Position numbers and translations under genes: made by a program | NCBI GenBank assembly: GCA_029667085.1 | Contig: JARUHJ010000004.1 | Location: forward strand, 1 to 64,000 | Length of the DNA: 64,000 bases | Direction: 5' to 3' | Source: Deltaproteobacteria bacterium IMCC39524 | Lineage (GTDB): Bacteria > Desulfobacterota > Desulfuromonadia > Desulfuromonadales > BM103 | Shown here: piece after piece, positions 17,026-26,024 of the stretch | Numbering within the stretch: the stretch's first letter is position 1 | Layout: each line of letters opens with the position of its first letter | Notes under the pieces: generated by a model | The model's input: only the letters and a program-made list of their open reading frames with translations | Databases searched by the model: none | Told to the model about the DNA's origin: nothing

Positions 17026-18435
17026 TCACACCTCCAGAGTGCGGACATCAACAAAGTGACCGACGATCGCAGCCGCAGCGGCCATAGCCGGACTGACCAG
17101 GTGGGTTCGTCCGCCCTGTCCCTGTCGGCCCTCGAAGTTCCGATTCGAGGTTGAAGCGCTGCGCTCCTGGGGCGCGAGACGGTCATCGTTCATACCGAGA
17201 CACATCGAGCATCCTGGCTCACGCCATTCAAAACCAGCCTGTAAAAAGATTTTATCCAGGCCTTCTGCTTCTGCCTGCTGTTTGACCAGACCAGAGCCTG
17301 GAACAACCAGGGCCCGCTTGATATTGGCTGCGATCTTATTGCCTTTAATAATCTCTGCTGCAGCCCGCAAATCCTCGATGCGCCCGTTGGTGCAGGAGCC
17401 GAGGAAAATCGTATCAGGATATATTTCAGTTATAGGGGTGTTTGCGGCCAGCCCCATATAAGTGAGGGCGGCCTGCATGCCTTCACGTTTGACAGGGTCG
17501 GGTTCGTCCGCCGGGTCCGGGACACAACCATCAACGGAAGTCACCATCTCGGGAGAAGTTCCCCAGGTCACCTGCGGCCGAATCGATGTGGCGTCAAGGT
17601 GAACAACCTCGTCGTACTCGGCGCCGGGGTCGCTCTGTAACGATTTCCAATAGCTTTCAGCTTGATCCCACTCCGCACCTTTTGGCGCATAAGGACGACC
17701 CCTAACGTAGGCAATGGTTTTCTCATCAACTGCAACCATCCCTGCTCGGGCGCCGGCTTCAATCGACATATTACAGACCGACATGCGACCTTCCATCGAC
17801 AGGGCGCGGATCGCATCGCCACCAAATTCGATAACATAGCCTGTACCACCGGCAGTGCCAATCTTACCGATAATCGCCAGCATGATGTCCTTGGCCGTGA
17901 TTCCCGGCCCAACCTGGCCATCCACACTGACCAGCATATTCTTGGCCTTCTTCTGAATCAGGCATTGCGTCGCCAGAACATGCTCAACCTCTGAAGTGCC
18001 GATACCGAAGGCTAGAGAGCCCAACGCACCGTGTGTCGAGGTATGTGAATCACCGCAGACGATGGTCATCCCGGGAAGCGTCACTCCCTGCTCGGGGCCA
18101 ATGATATGCACAATGCCCTGGCGGATATCGTTCATAGCAAACTCTTCGATACCAAAATCAACGCAGTTGGCATCAAGGGTCTCAACCTGCAAACGTGACA
18201 GGGGGTCCGAGATGCCTTGAGAGCGGTCGGTGGTGGGGACGTTATGGTCGGGAACGGCCAGGTTGGCCTCAGCACGCCAGGGTTTGCGTCCGGTCAGCCT
18301 CAAGCCTTCAAACGCCTGGGGAGAGGTCACTTCATGCACCAGCTGCCGATCGATATAAAGAAGACAGGTCCCATCATCATCGCAGCGAACGACGTGACGC
18401 TCCCAGAGTTTGTCGTAAAGGGTTTTTGCACTCAT
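17026..18435 (-). CDS. leuC: 3-isopropylmalate dehydratase large subunit
   Basis: A 469-residue aconitase-family subunit that isomerises 2- to 3-isopropylmalate in leucine synthesis. It carries the [4Fe-4S] ligands in [13 protein letters not shown] near residue 347 and [10 protein letters not shown] near residue 407, and the substrate-binding [13 protein letters not shown] near residue 132. Length is that of the bacterial LeuC. It forms a leuC-leuD pair. leuA and leuB are not in the window. About 190 bases of AT-rich sequence upstream should carry the promoter. Confidence 0.96.
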   Translation of the reverse strand: MSAKTLYDKLWERHVVRCDDDGTCLLYIDRQLVHEVTSPQAFEGLRLTGRKPWRAEANLAVPDHNVPTTDRSQGISDPLSRLQVETLDANCVDFGIEEFAMNDIRQGIVHIIGPEQGVTLPGMTIVCGDSHTSTHGALGSLAFGIGTSEVEHVLATQCLIQKKAKNMLVSVDGQVGPGITAKDIMLAIIGKIGTAGGTGYVIEFGGDAIRALSMEGRMSVCNMSIEAGARAGMVAVDEKTIAYVRGRPYAPKGAEWDQAESYWKSLQSDPGAEYDEVVHLDATSIRPQVTWGTSPEMVTSVDGCVPDPADEPDPVKREGMQAALTYMGLAANTPITEIYPDTIFLGSCTNGRIEDLRAAAEIIKGNKIAANIKRALVVPGSGLVKQQAEAEGLDKIFLQAGFEWREPGCSMCLGMNDDRLAPQERSASTSNRNFEGRQGQGGRTHLVSPAMAAAAAIVGHFVDVRTLEV

Positions 18436-18630
18436 GACATGCTTTCCTGATTAAATGACTGTTTATCTACAAAGGGAACAAGAACTGTAATTATGAGTCA
18501 TACTGTACCTATGTCAATATATAAGCTAAACATCAGTTATCATTCTACTTACCCTATCTCATGACAGAATTATCACTGATCTTGTCATATTTCAACAAAC
18601 AAATTCACCGAGGTATCCTTGAAGATGTAA

Positions 18631-18660
18631 AAAGGGGCTTCCCCGATGGAAAGCCCCTTA
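18631..18660 (-). terminator. Rho-independent terminator of the rhodanese gene
   Basis: Plus-strand AAAGGGGCTT and AAGCCCCTTA arms form a strong hairpin. Read on the minus strand it is followed by TTTTTAC. It sits 30 bases after the distal stop of the rhodanese gene, which supports translation running through the UGA to that stop. Confidence 0.75.
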
Positions 18661-18689
18661 CATTAATCAACTTTTGCAGACGGGCCGAT

Positions 18690-19100
18690 TCATTTCGGCT
18701 CAACGGGAAACTGCCTGTTCTGCCATTCGCGCCAACCACCTTTAAGGGCATAAACCTTGGTAAAGCCTTTTTCCATCATTTTCAGTGCCACACTGGCACT
18801 CGTATGTTCATTACCTCAAGCGCAATAGAGAACGACCGTCTTCTCCCTGTCGTAGTTGTCGACCCACTGGTCAACACTTCTGGGGTCGACACGTTCGGCA
18901 CCGGAAACTTTCACTTCCGAGTTCGCCCAGTCGCCGCCGGAGCGAGCATCGAGAACCAGATAGTCCGCTTCGCCCAGATGCTCGTTGAGCTCATCAACAG
19001 TCATTCTTGGAACCGAGGCGGCCATCGCGGCGAAGCAGGCAGCAAAAAGAAATACGCTGGTCATTAGTGTCAGATAAATAAAAAAACGCTTATTATGCAT
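18690..19100 (-). CDS. Selenocysteine-containing periplasmic rhodanese (UGA read-through)
   Basis: A 136-residue rhodanese-domain protein if the in-frame UGA at 18816-18818 is read as selenocysteine. The N-terminus is a signal peptide (FIYLTLMTSVFLFAAC, then AMAA), so it is exported. The rhodanese domain has MTVDELNEHLGEADYLVLDAR near residue 32 (shown to 20: MTVDELNEHLGEADYLVLDA) and the active-site loop VVLYCA-U-GNEHTS. After the UGA the same frame continues for 42 codons with the C-terminal family signature GFTKVYALKGGWREW. Relatives I know have YCxCPNE here, so U replaces the second Cys. The UGA is followed by a bSECIS-like hairpin (18784-18800). ATG 19100 has GGGG 8 bases upstream. A sequencing error or nonsense mutation is the alternative. 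Confidence 0.8.
18777..18806 (-). promoter_or_regulatory. bSECIS-like hairpin downstream of the in-frame UGA
   Basis: On the minus strand a perfect 6-bp stem AGUGCC / GGCACU closes a 5-nt loop AGUGU; a lower CAU/AUG stem extends it across an internal loop. The stem begins 16 nt and the apical loop 22 nt after the UGA, inside the 16-37 nt window known for bacterial SECIS elements. A G is among the first two loop bases, as SelB recognition requires. Confidence 0.7.
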
Positions 19101-19208
19101 CGTCATAACCCCTTTCAATCTGATTCATTTCCCCAACTTTAACAGCTCTCGCTTATAGATGACAAGTGCAGTTGCCTTTGTTTTTTCCGGCGGGCGCTTT
19201 CAGAAGCT

Positions 19209-20846
19209 TTATAGATGCTTCTTGCGTAACAGCTTCTTGTCAATTTTGCCGACACTGGTCTTATCGATCTCATCGACAACCAGAACTTTCAGCATCATGG
19301 CATGTCGGGTCAGGCGACCCGAATCGACGAAGCTTTTGACAAAAGAGACCAGCTCCTTCTCGTTCGGCTCGGATTCACCGCGAACCACCAACGCCAGAGG
19401 TCGCTCGCCCCATTTGTCATCAGGCATACCAATTACAGCAACTTCGCTGACAGTCGCATGCTGGGCGATCAGGTCTTCAAGCTCAAGGGAGGAGACCCAC
19501 TCGCCGGCAATCTTGATAACATCCTTGGCCCGGTCAGTAATCTTGAAGTAACCGTTAGTATCCTTGTTGGCGACGTCACCGGTATGCAGGAAGCCTCCGC
19601 GCCAGAGCTGCTCTGAATTATGATGGTCTTTTAAATAACCCTGAGTCAACCAGGGTGCACGCAGCACGATCTCGCCGGTGCTTTCACCGTCATCGGGCAC
19701 AGGGTTCATCTCTTCATCGACAATGTGCATGCCGACCAGAGGTATCGCACGACCTGTTTTACAGCGAATCTTGACCTGCTCTTCCAGCGGTTTGTCGAGC
19801 TGATCTTCCGGAACATGCGCAAGAGCAACAACGGGACAGGTCTCTGACATCCCATAGCCGGTAAAGATATCAATACCGAGTTTAAGCGCGGCCAGGCAAA
19901 GAGACTGCGGCATGGCTGCGCCCCCGATGATCACCTTCCAGCGACTCAAATCAACAGACGCTACATCCGGGTGACTGAGGAGTATATGCAAAATGGTGGG
20001 GACACAGTGAGAGAAGGTAACATCCTCTACTTTGATCAGATTGAGCAACATTTCCGGAGCGTAACGCCCCGGATAAACCTGCTTGACACCGAGCGCCGTC
20101 GCCACATACGGAAGCCCCCAGGCATGCACGTGGAACATCGGCGTAATCGGCATATAGACATCCTGCTGATGCAATCGTCCCTGGGTCTTCGGGGTCCCTA
20201 TAGCCGCCAACGCACCGAGAGTGTGCAACACCAGCTGACGGTGGCTGAAATAAACACCTTTCGGCATACCGGTGGTGCCGGTGGTGTAGAAGGTCGTCGC
20301 GCGAGTATGCTCGTCAAGGTCGGGGAAATCAAAAGCTGTTGAGGCGTCAGCAAGGAGAGCTTCGTATTCGCCACAAAGAGGCACGTGAGTTTCAGGCGTC
20401 ACCGGATCATCAGTCAGCAAAACATAGTCATGTACGGTATCGATCCGCCCCTTGATCGCTTCAAGAATCGGCAGAAAATCACTATGCACTAGGATCACGT
20501 CATCTTCGGCATGATCGATGGTATAGAGGATCTGGTCAGGGGAGAGGCGCACGTTGATGGTATGCAGAACGGCGCCGATCATCGGTACTGCGAAGAAGCA
20601 CTCAAGGTAACGATGACTGTCCCAATCCATAACCGCCACCGTGTCGCCCGGCTTAACTCCCAACTTCGTCAGCGCATTGGCGAGGCGACAGATCCGTTCG
20701 CGCAAGGTCCGATAATCAAAACGCAATTGATCACGGTAGACAATCTCCTGGTCGGGATTATTGACGACCGGGTAGGCAAGCAGGTTTTTAATCAACAACG
20801 GATAGGTATAAGCGGAAGAGGTTCTTTCAATCAGCAGGTCATTCAC
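19209..20846 (-). CDS. Long/medium-chain fatty acid-CoA ligase
   Basis: A 545-residue member of the ANL (AMP-forming acyl-CoA synthetase) family that activates a carboxylic acid via acyl-AMP to acyl-CoA. The P-loop-like motif TTGTTGMPKGVYFSH lies near residue 180, the A5-type motif GYGMSETCPVV near residue 325, the hinge DRAKDVIKIAGEWVSS near residue 432 and the catalytic Lys in SVGKIDKK near the C-terminus. Its closest resemblance by eye is AlkK/medium-chain ligases. The start is the GTG at 20846, chosen because AAAGGAG lies 5 bases upstream; upstream in-frame sequence is low in coding character. The substrate chain length is not determined by sequence alone. Confidence 0.85.
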   Translation of the reverse strand: MNDLLIERTSSAYTYPLLIKNLLAYPVVNNPDQEIVYRDQLRFDYRTLRERICRLANALTKLGVKPGDTVAVMDWDSHRYLECFFAVPMIGAVLHTINVRLSPDQILYTIDHAEDDVILVHSDFLPILEAIKGRIDTVHDYVLLTDDPVTPETHVPLCGEYEALLADASTAFDFPDLDEHTRATTFYTTGTTGMPKGVYFSHRQLVLHTLGALAAIGTPKTQGRLHQQDVYMPITPMFHVHAWGLPYVATALGVKQVYPGRYAPEMLLNLIKVEDVTFSHCVPTILHILLSHPDVASVDLSRWKVIIGGAAMPQSLCLAALKLGIDIFTGYGMSETCPVVALAHVPEDQLDKPLEEQVKIRCKTGRAIPLVGMHIVDEEMNPVPDDGESTGEIVLRAPWLTQGYLKDHHNSEQLWRGGFLHTGDVANKDTNGYFKITDRAKDVIKIAGEWVSSLELEDLIAQHATVSEVAVIGMPDDKWGERPLALVVRGESEPNEKELVSFVKSFVDSGRLTRHAMMLKVLVVDEIDKTSVGKIDKKLLRKKHL

Positions 20847-21037
20847 GGAAACTCCTTTGCAACCAAGAGAAGAAGGATAGAGGTCAACGGGGCGAAAAAA
20901 AGAAGTGTTACATTCTTCCCACAAACACCAGAAAGGGCAAGGAGAAATCGTTGCTTCCGTCTGAATCATGTCAATGATTTTCTTACATTTGAGTGGATCT
21001 TTCAGGCTGGCAATGTCGCACAATTTAAGTTATTTTC

Positions 21038-21970
21038 ATGCAACTGGAATTCACCACGGAGCAGCTCTTGGCAAATTTTATCCTGATCGGGCTCTTTGTT
21101 TCACTGGGCATTCTGTTCCGCAGAATCAAAGCCTTCCCGAATGACACAGCGCAAACGCTCAACATGTTTGCGCTCTACGTGTCTCTGCCGGCAGTCATCC
21201 TGCTCAAAGCACCCGGTCTTTCCCTTACCGGCGAGACGGTCGTCGCGGCCATCGTCCCCTGGTGCATGCTGCTGATTTCCGCAGCAATCATCCTGCTTCT
21301 CGCAAAGCGATGCAACTGGTCACGGCCCACGACCGGAGTCCTGATGCTGGTGGTTCCCTTAGGCAACACCTCCTTCATGGGTGTGCCTATGGTTAATGCC
21401 TTCTTCGGCGAAGCAGGCATTCCGCACCTGATTCTTTACGACCAGATTGGCACCATGTTGATCTTCGCGACCTACGGCTCGGCGATTCTGGCTTACTACA
21501 GTGGCGAGAAAAGTGGCGCAAAGATCATGGTGCGACGGGCCCTGCTCTTTCCACCCACTCTGGCCCTGGTGGCGGGTCTACTGTTCCGCAACATGAGCTA
21601 CCCGGAAGCCATGGTAGACATCCTGGAGAGTCTATCCGGGACCTTAACACCACTCGTTATGACGGCCATCGGTTTTCAAATGACACTACGCCTGAGACCA
21701 ACCACGCTTGGTCCACTGGGCACTGGCCTCGCCATCAAACTTCTGGTCGCACCGGCGTTCGCCCTGCTCGGTTGCCGTCTCTTCGGCATAGAAAGTTTTG
21801 CTGCCGACATTGCCATCTTCGAAGCGGGCATGCCGCCGATGGTTACAGCCAGTGCCCTCGCCGCGGCTGCCGGCATGGGTGTTGAGCTTGCAGTCGCTCT
21901 GGCTGGCCTTGGCCTCGTCCTGGCGTTTGTCAGTCTGCCATTGCTCTATATGTTGATTCAACATCTCTGA
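21038..21970 (+). CDS. AEC (auxin efflux carrier) family permease
   Basis: A 310-residue integral membrane protein with about ten transmembrane helices and the conserved asparagine-containing segment LGNTSFMGVPMVNAFFGEAG near residue 108. The AEC family includes bacterial malonate, malate and lactate transporters; the substrate here is unknown. It is divergent from the fatty acid-CoA ligase (191 bases between starts). No clear ribosome binding site precedes the ATG at 21038, so the exact start is uncertain. Confidence 0.85.
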   Translation: MQLEFTTEQLLANFILIGLFVSLGILFRRIKAFPNDTAQTLNMFALYVSLPAVILLKAPGLSLTGETVVAAIVPWCMLLISAAIILLLAKRCNWSRPTTGVLMLVVPLGNTSFMGVPMVNAFFGEAGIPHLILYDQIGTMLIFATYGSAILAYYSGEKSGAKIMVRRALLFPPTLALVAGLLFRNMSYPEAMVDILESLSGTLTPLVMTAIGFQMTLRLRPTTLGPLGTGLAIKLLVAPAFALLGCRLFGIESFAADIAIFEAGMPPMVTASALAAAAGMGVELAVALAGLGLVLAFVSLPLLYMLIQHL

Positions 21971-22091
21971 GCTTCACGTCATCGACGACAGAGAGAAGCA
22001 GAAAAGGCCTAAATCTTCGAATCGGGGGAATTCAAAACAACAGACAAAAGGGACAGCTTGAGAAGAGCAGTGCGAAAACAGTGGATTGAAC

Positions 22092-23132
22092 CTAAGCGTT
22101 GGTTTTAACTTTCCATTGAACGTCCTGTCCGGCAAAAAAAGGTACAATCGGTTTCCCGTTCGGCAAGACAATCTCTTCCGGCACAGTCCAGGTCTCTTTG
22201 ACCAATGTCACGGTTTCCTGGTTACGAGGCAGACCGTAAAAGTCTGCACCATGACGCGAGGCAAAGTCGTCCAACTTATCAAGCACATTCAACTCTTCAA
22301 ACACCTGGGTATAAAGTTCGAGGGCACTCCAGGCCGAGTAGCATCCGGCACAGCCGCAAGCACTTTCTTTACGATGTTTCTCATGGGGAGCAGAATCTGT
22401 GCCGAGGAAATATTGACTGGACCCAGAGGACACGGCAGTTCGCAGTGCTTCCTGATGGGTGTTGCGTTTCAAGACCGGCAGGCAGAAGTTATGGGGACGA
22501 ATCCCTCCGACCAGCATATCGTTGCGATTTAGCAGCAAATGCTGGGGAGTGATGGTTGCTGCAACATTTTCAGGGGCTTCGTCCACAAACTGAACGGCTT
22601 CCGCAGTGGTGATATGCTCCAACACCACTTTCAAACCGGGATAATCCTGCACGATTTTTTGTAAGTGACGATCTATAAATGCTTTTTCGCGATCAAATAT
22701 ATCAATGTGCGCGTCAGTGACCTCACCGTGGACCAGCAGGGGCATCCCAACCTCTTGCATCACTTCAAACACCGGGGTCATGGCTGCCAGGTCACTGGGA
22801 GCGGCATCTGAATTTGTCGTACCCCCGGCCGGGTAAAGTTTGGCGGCAACGATCCCTGCGGCTTTTGCTCGACGAATATCATCCACGCCAGTGCCATTTG
22901 TCAAATACAGAGTCATCAAAGGTTTAAAACTGCTGCCAGCGGGAAGAGCTTTTTTGATCCGTTCATGGTAGGCTAAAGCCATCTCGGTATTCGCCACTGG
23001 TGGCACCAGGTTGGGCATTGCAATTGCGCGTTGGAAGCAACGAGCCGTGGCAGGAACCGTTTCCGCCAGCATGTCGCCATCCCGAAAGTGCAGGTGCCAG
23101 TCATCAGGCTTTTGAATGGTAATCTCTGTCAT
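22092..23132 (-). CDS. pyrC: Dihydroorotase (class II, PyrC type)
   Basis: A 346-residue zinc amidohydrolase that cyclises N-carbamoyl-aspartate to dihydroorotate in pyrimidine synthesis. Metal and substrate ligands are visible: DWHLHFRDG near residue 11, the carboxylated Lys in [13 protein letters not shown] near residue 98, LEHITT near residue 174 and LGTDSAPH near residue 245. Length matches E. coli PyrC (348). It begins 23 bases after the Sel1 gene stops, suggesting one transcript. A GTG one codon earlier is the only alternative start. Confidence 0.95.
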   Translation of the reverse strand: MTEITIQKPDDWHLHFRDGDMLAETVPATARCFQRAIAMPNLVPPVANTEMALAYHERIKKALPAGSSFKPLMTLYLTNGTGVDDIRRAKAAGIVAAKLYPAGGTTNSDAAPSDLAAMTPVFEVMQEVGMPLLVHGEVTDAHIDIFDREKAFIDRHLQKIVQDYPGLKVVLEHITTAEAVQFVDEAPENVAATITPQHLLLNRNDMLVGGIRPHNFCLPVLKRNTHQEALRTAVSSGSSQYFLGTDSAPHEKHRKESACGCAGCYSAWSALELYTQVFEELNVLDKLDDFASRHGADFYGLPRNQETVTLVKETWTVPEEIVLPNGKPIVPFFAGQDVQWKVKTNA

Positions 23133-23155
23133 CACTGTTTTACACTTCTTTCACT

Positions 23156-23854
23156 TTAACGCCCGATATCCATACGGAGTTGCTCGGCGATCTGCTCAGA
23201 AATCTCTATCTCGACCTCTGTCATCTTCTTTTTGGTCGTCTCCAGCGCCCTCTGGGCAGTGGCCTCACCATTTTCCAGCGCCAAAGAATACCAGGCACAG
23301 GCAACCACAGGATTCTGGGAAACACCGCGACCTACATCATACATCACGCCAAGGCTTAGCTGAGCCTTGGAGTCACCACGCCTGGCGGCCATATGAAACC
23401 ATTTTGCCGCCTGGGCATCACTTTGTTGCACGCCCTGTCCCCTGGCATACATGACCCCCAGGTAACTTTGCGCATTCCGGTCACCCTGATTACCCGCCAG
23501 TCGAAACCAATGGACAGCTTTGTCGTAATCTACCTCAACAGACTGGCCCTGAATATAGAGCGCACCCAGATTTGTCTGCGCAGTTGCGTCACCCCCATCA
23601 GCTGCGGAACGGAACCACTTTAAAGCTTGCTGTTCATCTTTCGCGACACCCTGCCCTTTGAGATAGAGAATGCCCAGGTAGCCTTGAGCTACAGGATTTC
23701 CTTTTTCAGCCTCGACAAGCCAGAGGTTATGAGCCGTTTTAAAATTGCCAGACTCTGCAGCGGCCAAGCCGTCTTCTACGTTGCCGCCAAAGGCAACTGG
23801 GACTAAAACAGCAAGCAAGAGCAAGAGAACAGTGAAATGGGACAAGAACCTCAT
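23156..23854 (-). CDS. Secreted Sel1-repeat protein
   Basis: A 232-residue exported protein. A signal peptide (LLLLLAVLVPVAFGG) is followed by about five Sel1-like TPR repeats of 36 residues, with the recurrent pattern AQxxLGxxYxxGxGVxxDxxxAxxWFxxAAxxGD (written as a pattern). Sel1 proteins are scaffolds for protein-protein contacts, often in envelope processes. It sits between proC and pyrC on the same strand, 23 bases before pyrC; no functional tie to pyrimidine synthesis is evident. The repeat assignment is firm, the role is unknown. Confidence 0.85.
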   Translation of the reverse strand: MRFLSHFTVLLLLLAVLVPVAFGGNVEDGLAAAESGNFKTAHNLWLVEAEKGNPVAQGYLGILYLKGQGVAKDEQQALKWFRSAADGGDATAQTNLGALYIQGQSVEVDYDKAVHWFRLAGNQGDRNAQSYLGVMYARGQGVQQSDAQAAKWFHMAARRGDSKAQLSLGVMYDVGRGVSQNPVVACAWYSLALENGEATAQRALETTKKKMTEVEIEISEQIAEQLRMDIGR

Positions 23855-24013
23855 AAAATCTCCGGGTCAAACCTAAAAAAGCGGGAAGAGTCACCCTATT
23901 GGGCCTTTCCTGGCTTTTCTTGGCGTCTTTGCGTCGGTCTTTTGATTTCAGCTTTGACTGTTTTGGTGTAAAGACCTATTCCCTTTGTCTGGGTTATAGA
24001 CCCGTAAAACAAG

Positions 24014-24048
24014 GAAAGACCACCGCTTGGATACGCAGGTGGCCTTTC
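24014..24048 (-). terminator. Hairpin terminator after proC (GGCCACCTG type)
   Basis: An 11-bp stem (GAAAG-a-CCACC with GGTGG-c-CTTTC, one mismatch) lies 60 bases after proC. On the minus strand it begins GAAAGGCCACCTG and is followed by CTTGTTTT. It is the third member of the GGCCACCTG hairpin family. Confidence 0.6.
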
Positions 24049-24107
24049 AACAATTCAGACAATTGGCTTGATCAATTGATCGACCTCTCGCGGCAAAAAA
24101 GTAACTG

Positions 24108-24932
24108 TTATTTTTTTTCTTTGCCAAGTTCCCTGGACCGTGTCGTTGCGGCTCCCACGGCTTCCATCATCATTGCGCGCAAGCCCCGCTCTTCGAGAAC
24201 ACGGATGGCGCTAATCGTGGTTCCAGCCGGGCTACAGACCTTTTCGCGTAACAACGCCGGGTGTTCGCCAGTCGCTTTCACCAGGTGAGCCGCTCCAACG
24301 ACGGTCTGTACTGCCAAAGAATGAGCAATGTCGAGTCGTAAACCTTCCTGCACGCCCCCTGCCGTCAAAGCTTCAATAAAGGTGTAAACAAAGGCGGGGC
24401 CGGAACCAGAGAGCCCGGTCACCGCGTCCATCTGTCCTTCTTCCACCCAGAGCGCGATACCAACGGTTTCAAACAGATGCTGGGCAACACGACGATCTTC
24501 TTCGGTTACATTCTTACCGGGACAAAGAGCAGCAGCACCCTGCCCGGCCAGAGCCGGCGTATTCGGCATGGCTCGAACCACGCGGGCCTGACCGCCGAGG
24601 CCCTCCTCGAAGGTTGTTGTCGTTATACCCGCCAGGATGGAGATCAGAAGTTTTTCATCATTAAAGACGGTAACAATGTCTTCCAGGACCTTGTCCAGAA
24701 TTTGCGGTTTGGTGGCAACAACAACAATGTCGCTCTTGTTGACCAGCTCCATATTGTCAACAGCGCACGAGACCCCGTAACGCTCAATCATTAATTCGCG
24801 ACGCTTTTCATTCGGCTCAAAAAAGAGGATATCGGTAGCCGGAAAGCCGCCATTCATCAAACCCTTGATAAAGGCTTCGGCCATATTGCCGCCACCGATG
24901 AAACCTATTTTACCTACTGTTGTTAATGGCAC
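24108..24932 (-). CDS. proC: Pyrroline-5-carboxylate reductase
   Basis: A 274-residue NADPH-dependent reductase catalysing the last step of proline synthesis. It has the Rossmann motif IGFIGGGNMAEAFIKG near residue 9, the motif RAMPNTPALAGQG near residue 117 and the C-terminal signature VTGLSGSGPAFVY near residue 162 followed by SPAGTT. Length is standard. It is transcribed away from the DMT permease gene and is separated from the Sel1 gene by 253 bases containing a terminator, so it is likely monocistronic. Confidence 0.95.
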   Translation of the reverse strand: MPLTTVGKIGFIGGGNMAEAFIKGLMNGGFPATDILFFEPNEKRRELMIERYGVSCAVDNMELVNKSDIVVVATKPQILDKVLEDIVTVFNDEKLLISILAGITTTTFEEGLGGQARVVRAMPNTPALAGQGAAALCPGKNVTEEDRRVAQHLFETVGIALWVEEGQMDAVTGLSGSGPAFVYTFIEALTAGGVQEGLRLDIAHSLAVQTVVGAAHLVKATGEHPALLREKVCSPAGTTISAIRVLEERGLRAMMMEAVGAATTRSRELGKEKK

Positions 24933-25096
24933 CTTTTATTTCCTTTTCCGTAGTGTGAAAATGGATCTGACTGACTTCACGTCACAATCTTATAACTTAT
25001 CGTAGAGACTAAGAATTCCGGATCAAACAATAAGACATTTCTACATTAGGACCGAAATCGTGTCAAATCGAAAGCAGTTGCCTTTCTCCCTCTTCT

Positions 25097-26008
25097 ATGC
25101 GACTTATCACCGCTATGGATCGTTCTTCTCACATAAAAGGGCTGCTGATCACTTTTACCGCAGTCGTGATCCTCAGCCCGGACGCTCTTCTGGTGAGATT
25201 GATCCACTGTGATGTCTGGACCCTGCTTTTCTGGCGTTGTCTGCTAACGGGCAGTATGCAAGCTCTCTTCCTCGCGGTGCTCTATCGGCGACAGTTCGTG
25301 CAAAGTTTCCGCAACATAGGGCGTATAGGACTCTTCTCCGCGGGGATCGTAACCACAGGATCCTTCTTCTTTGTCAATGCGCTCAGACACACGGCAGCGG
25401 CAAATGCTCTGATTATACTTGCAGCCACCCCCCTGTTCAGCAGCCTCCTCAGCTGGCTCTTTCTACGTGACAGAATCGCTCGTCGCACCTGGCTTGCGAT
25501 TACGATCTGTTTCGGGGGAATCTTGCTGATATTTTCTGGAAGCCTGCGAAGCGGCTTGCTGTTTGGCGATTTACTGGCACTGGGAGCAACCCTTATGTGG
25601 GCAAGCAACCTGGTTGTTCTGCGCAAAGGGAAAGCCGTCAACATGGTTCCAGCGAATCTTCTCGGCAACCTGATGGTCGTTCCAATCACTCTTTTAGCCG
25701 GCGCACAACCCCTCTCTGTATCGCCAACCGACATGACCTACCTGATCGTTCTCGGCGGGATTGTTCTGCCCGTCTCTTTTACCCTGATCACCGTGGGGCC
25801 ACGTTATCTGCCGGCACCGGAAGTCAGCCTTATTTTACTGACCGAGACAATCCTGGGTCCGATCTGGGTCTGGCTCGCGCTCAACGAGGTGCCGCAAGCG
25901 ACAACCCTGGTTGCCGGGGCATTGATCATCTCCACCCTGGCAGTGCATACTTTTATGTCGCTATGGGCAACACGCCAGCACGGAGTTGCCGAAAAAGTCG
26001 AGGGTTAG
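25097..26008 (+). CDS. EamA-family (DMT superfamily) permease
   Basis: A 303-residue membrane protein with ten predicted helices arranged as two EamA repeats (for example TGSFFFVNALRHTAAANALI near residue 92 and PEVSLILLTETILGPIWVWL near residue 242). Members export amino acids, nucleosides or other metabolites; the substrate is unknown. No good ribosome binding site is seen before the ATG at 25097; an ATG six codons later is an alternative. It is divergent from proC and convergent with asnS, whose stop is only 17 bases away. Confidence 0.85.
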   Translation: MRLITAMDRSSHIKGLLITFTAVVILSPDALLVRLIHCDVWTLLFWRCLLTGSMQALFLAVLYRRQFVQSFRNIGRIGLFSAGIVTTGSFFFVNALRHTAAANALIILAATPLFSSLLSWLFLRDRIARRTWLAITICFGGILLIFSGSLRSGLLFGDLLALGATLMWASNLVVLRKGKAVNMVPANLLGNLMVVPITLLAGAQPLSVSPTDMTYLIVLGGIVLPVSFTLITVGPRYLPAPEVSLILLTETILGPIWVWLALNEVPQATTLVAGALIISTLAVHTFMSLWATRQHGVAEKVEG

Positions 26009-26024
26009 AACCAAGCAAGCGGGG

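Noticed and set aside
18816-19100. Short rhodanese ending at the UGA, or a nonsense-broken pseudogene
   Set aside because: The same frame continues with the conserved C-terminal half, a bSECIS-like hairpin and a correctly placed terminator, so selenocysteine read-through explains the sequence better.
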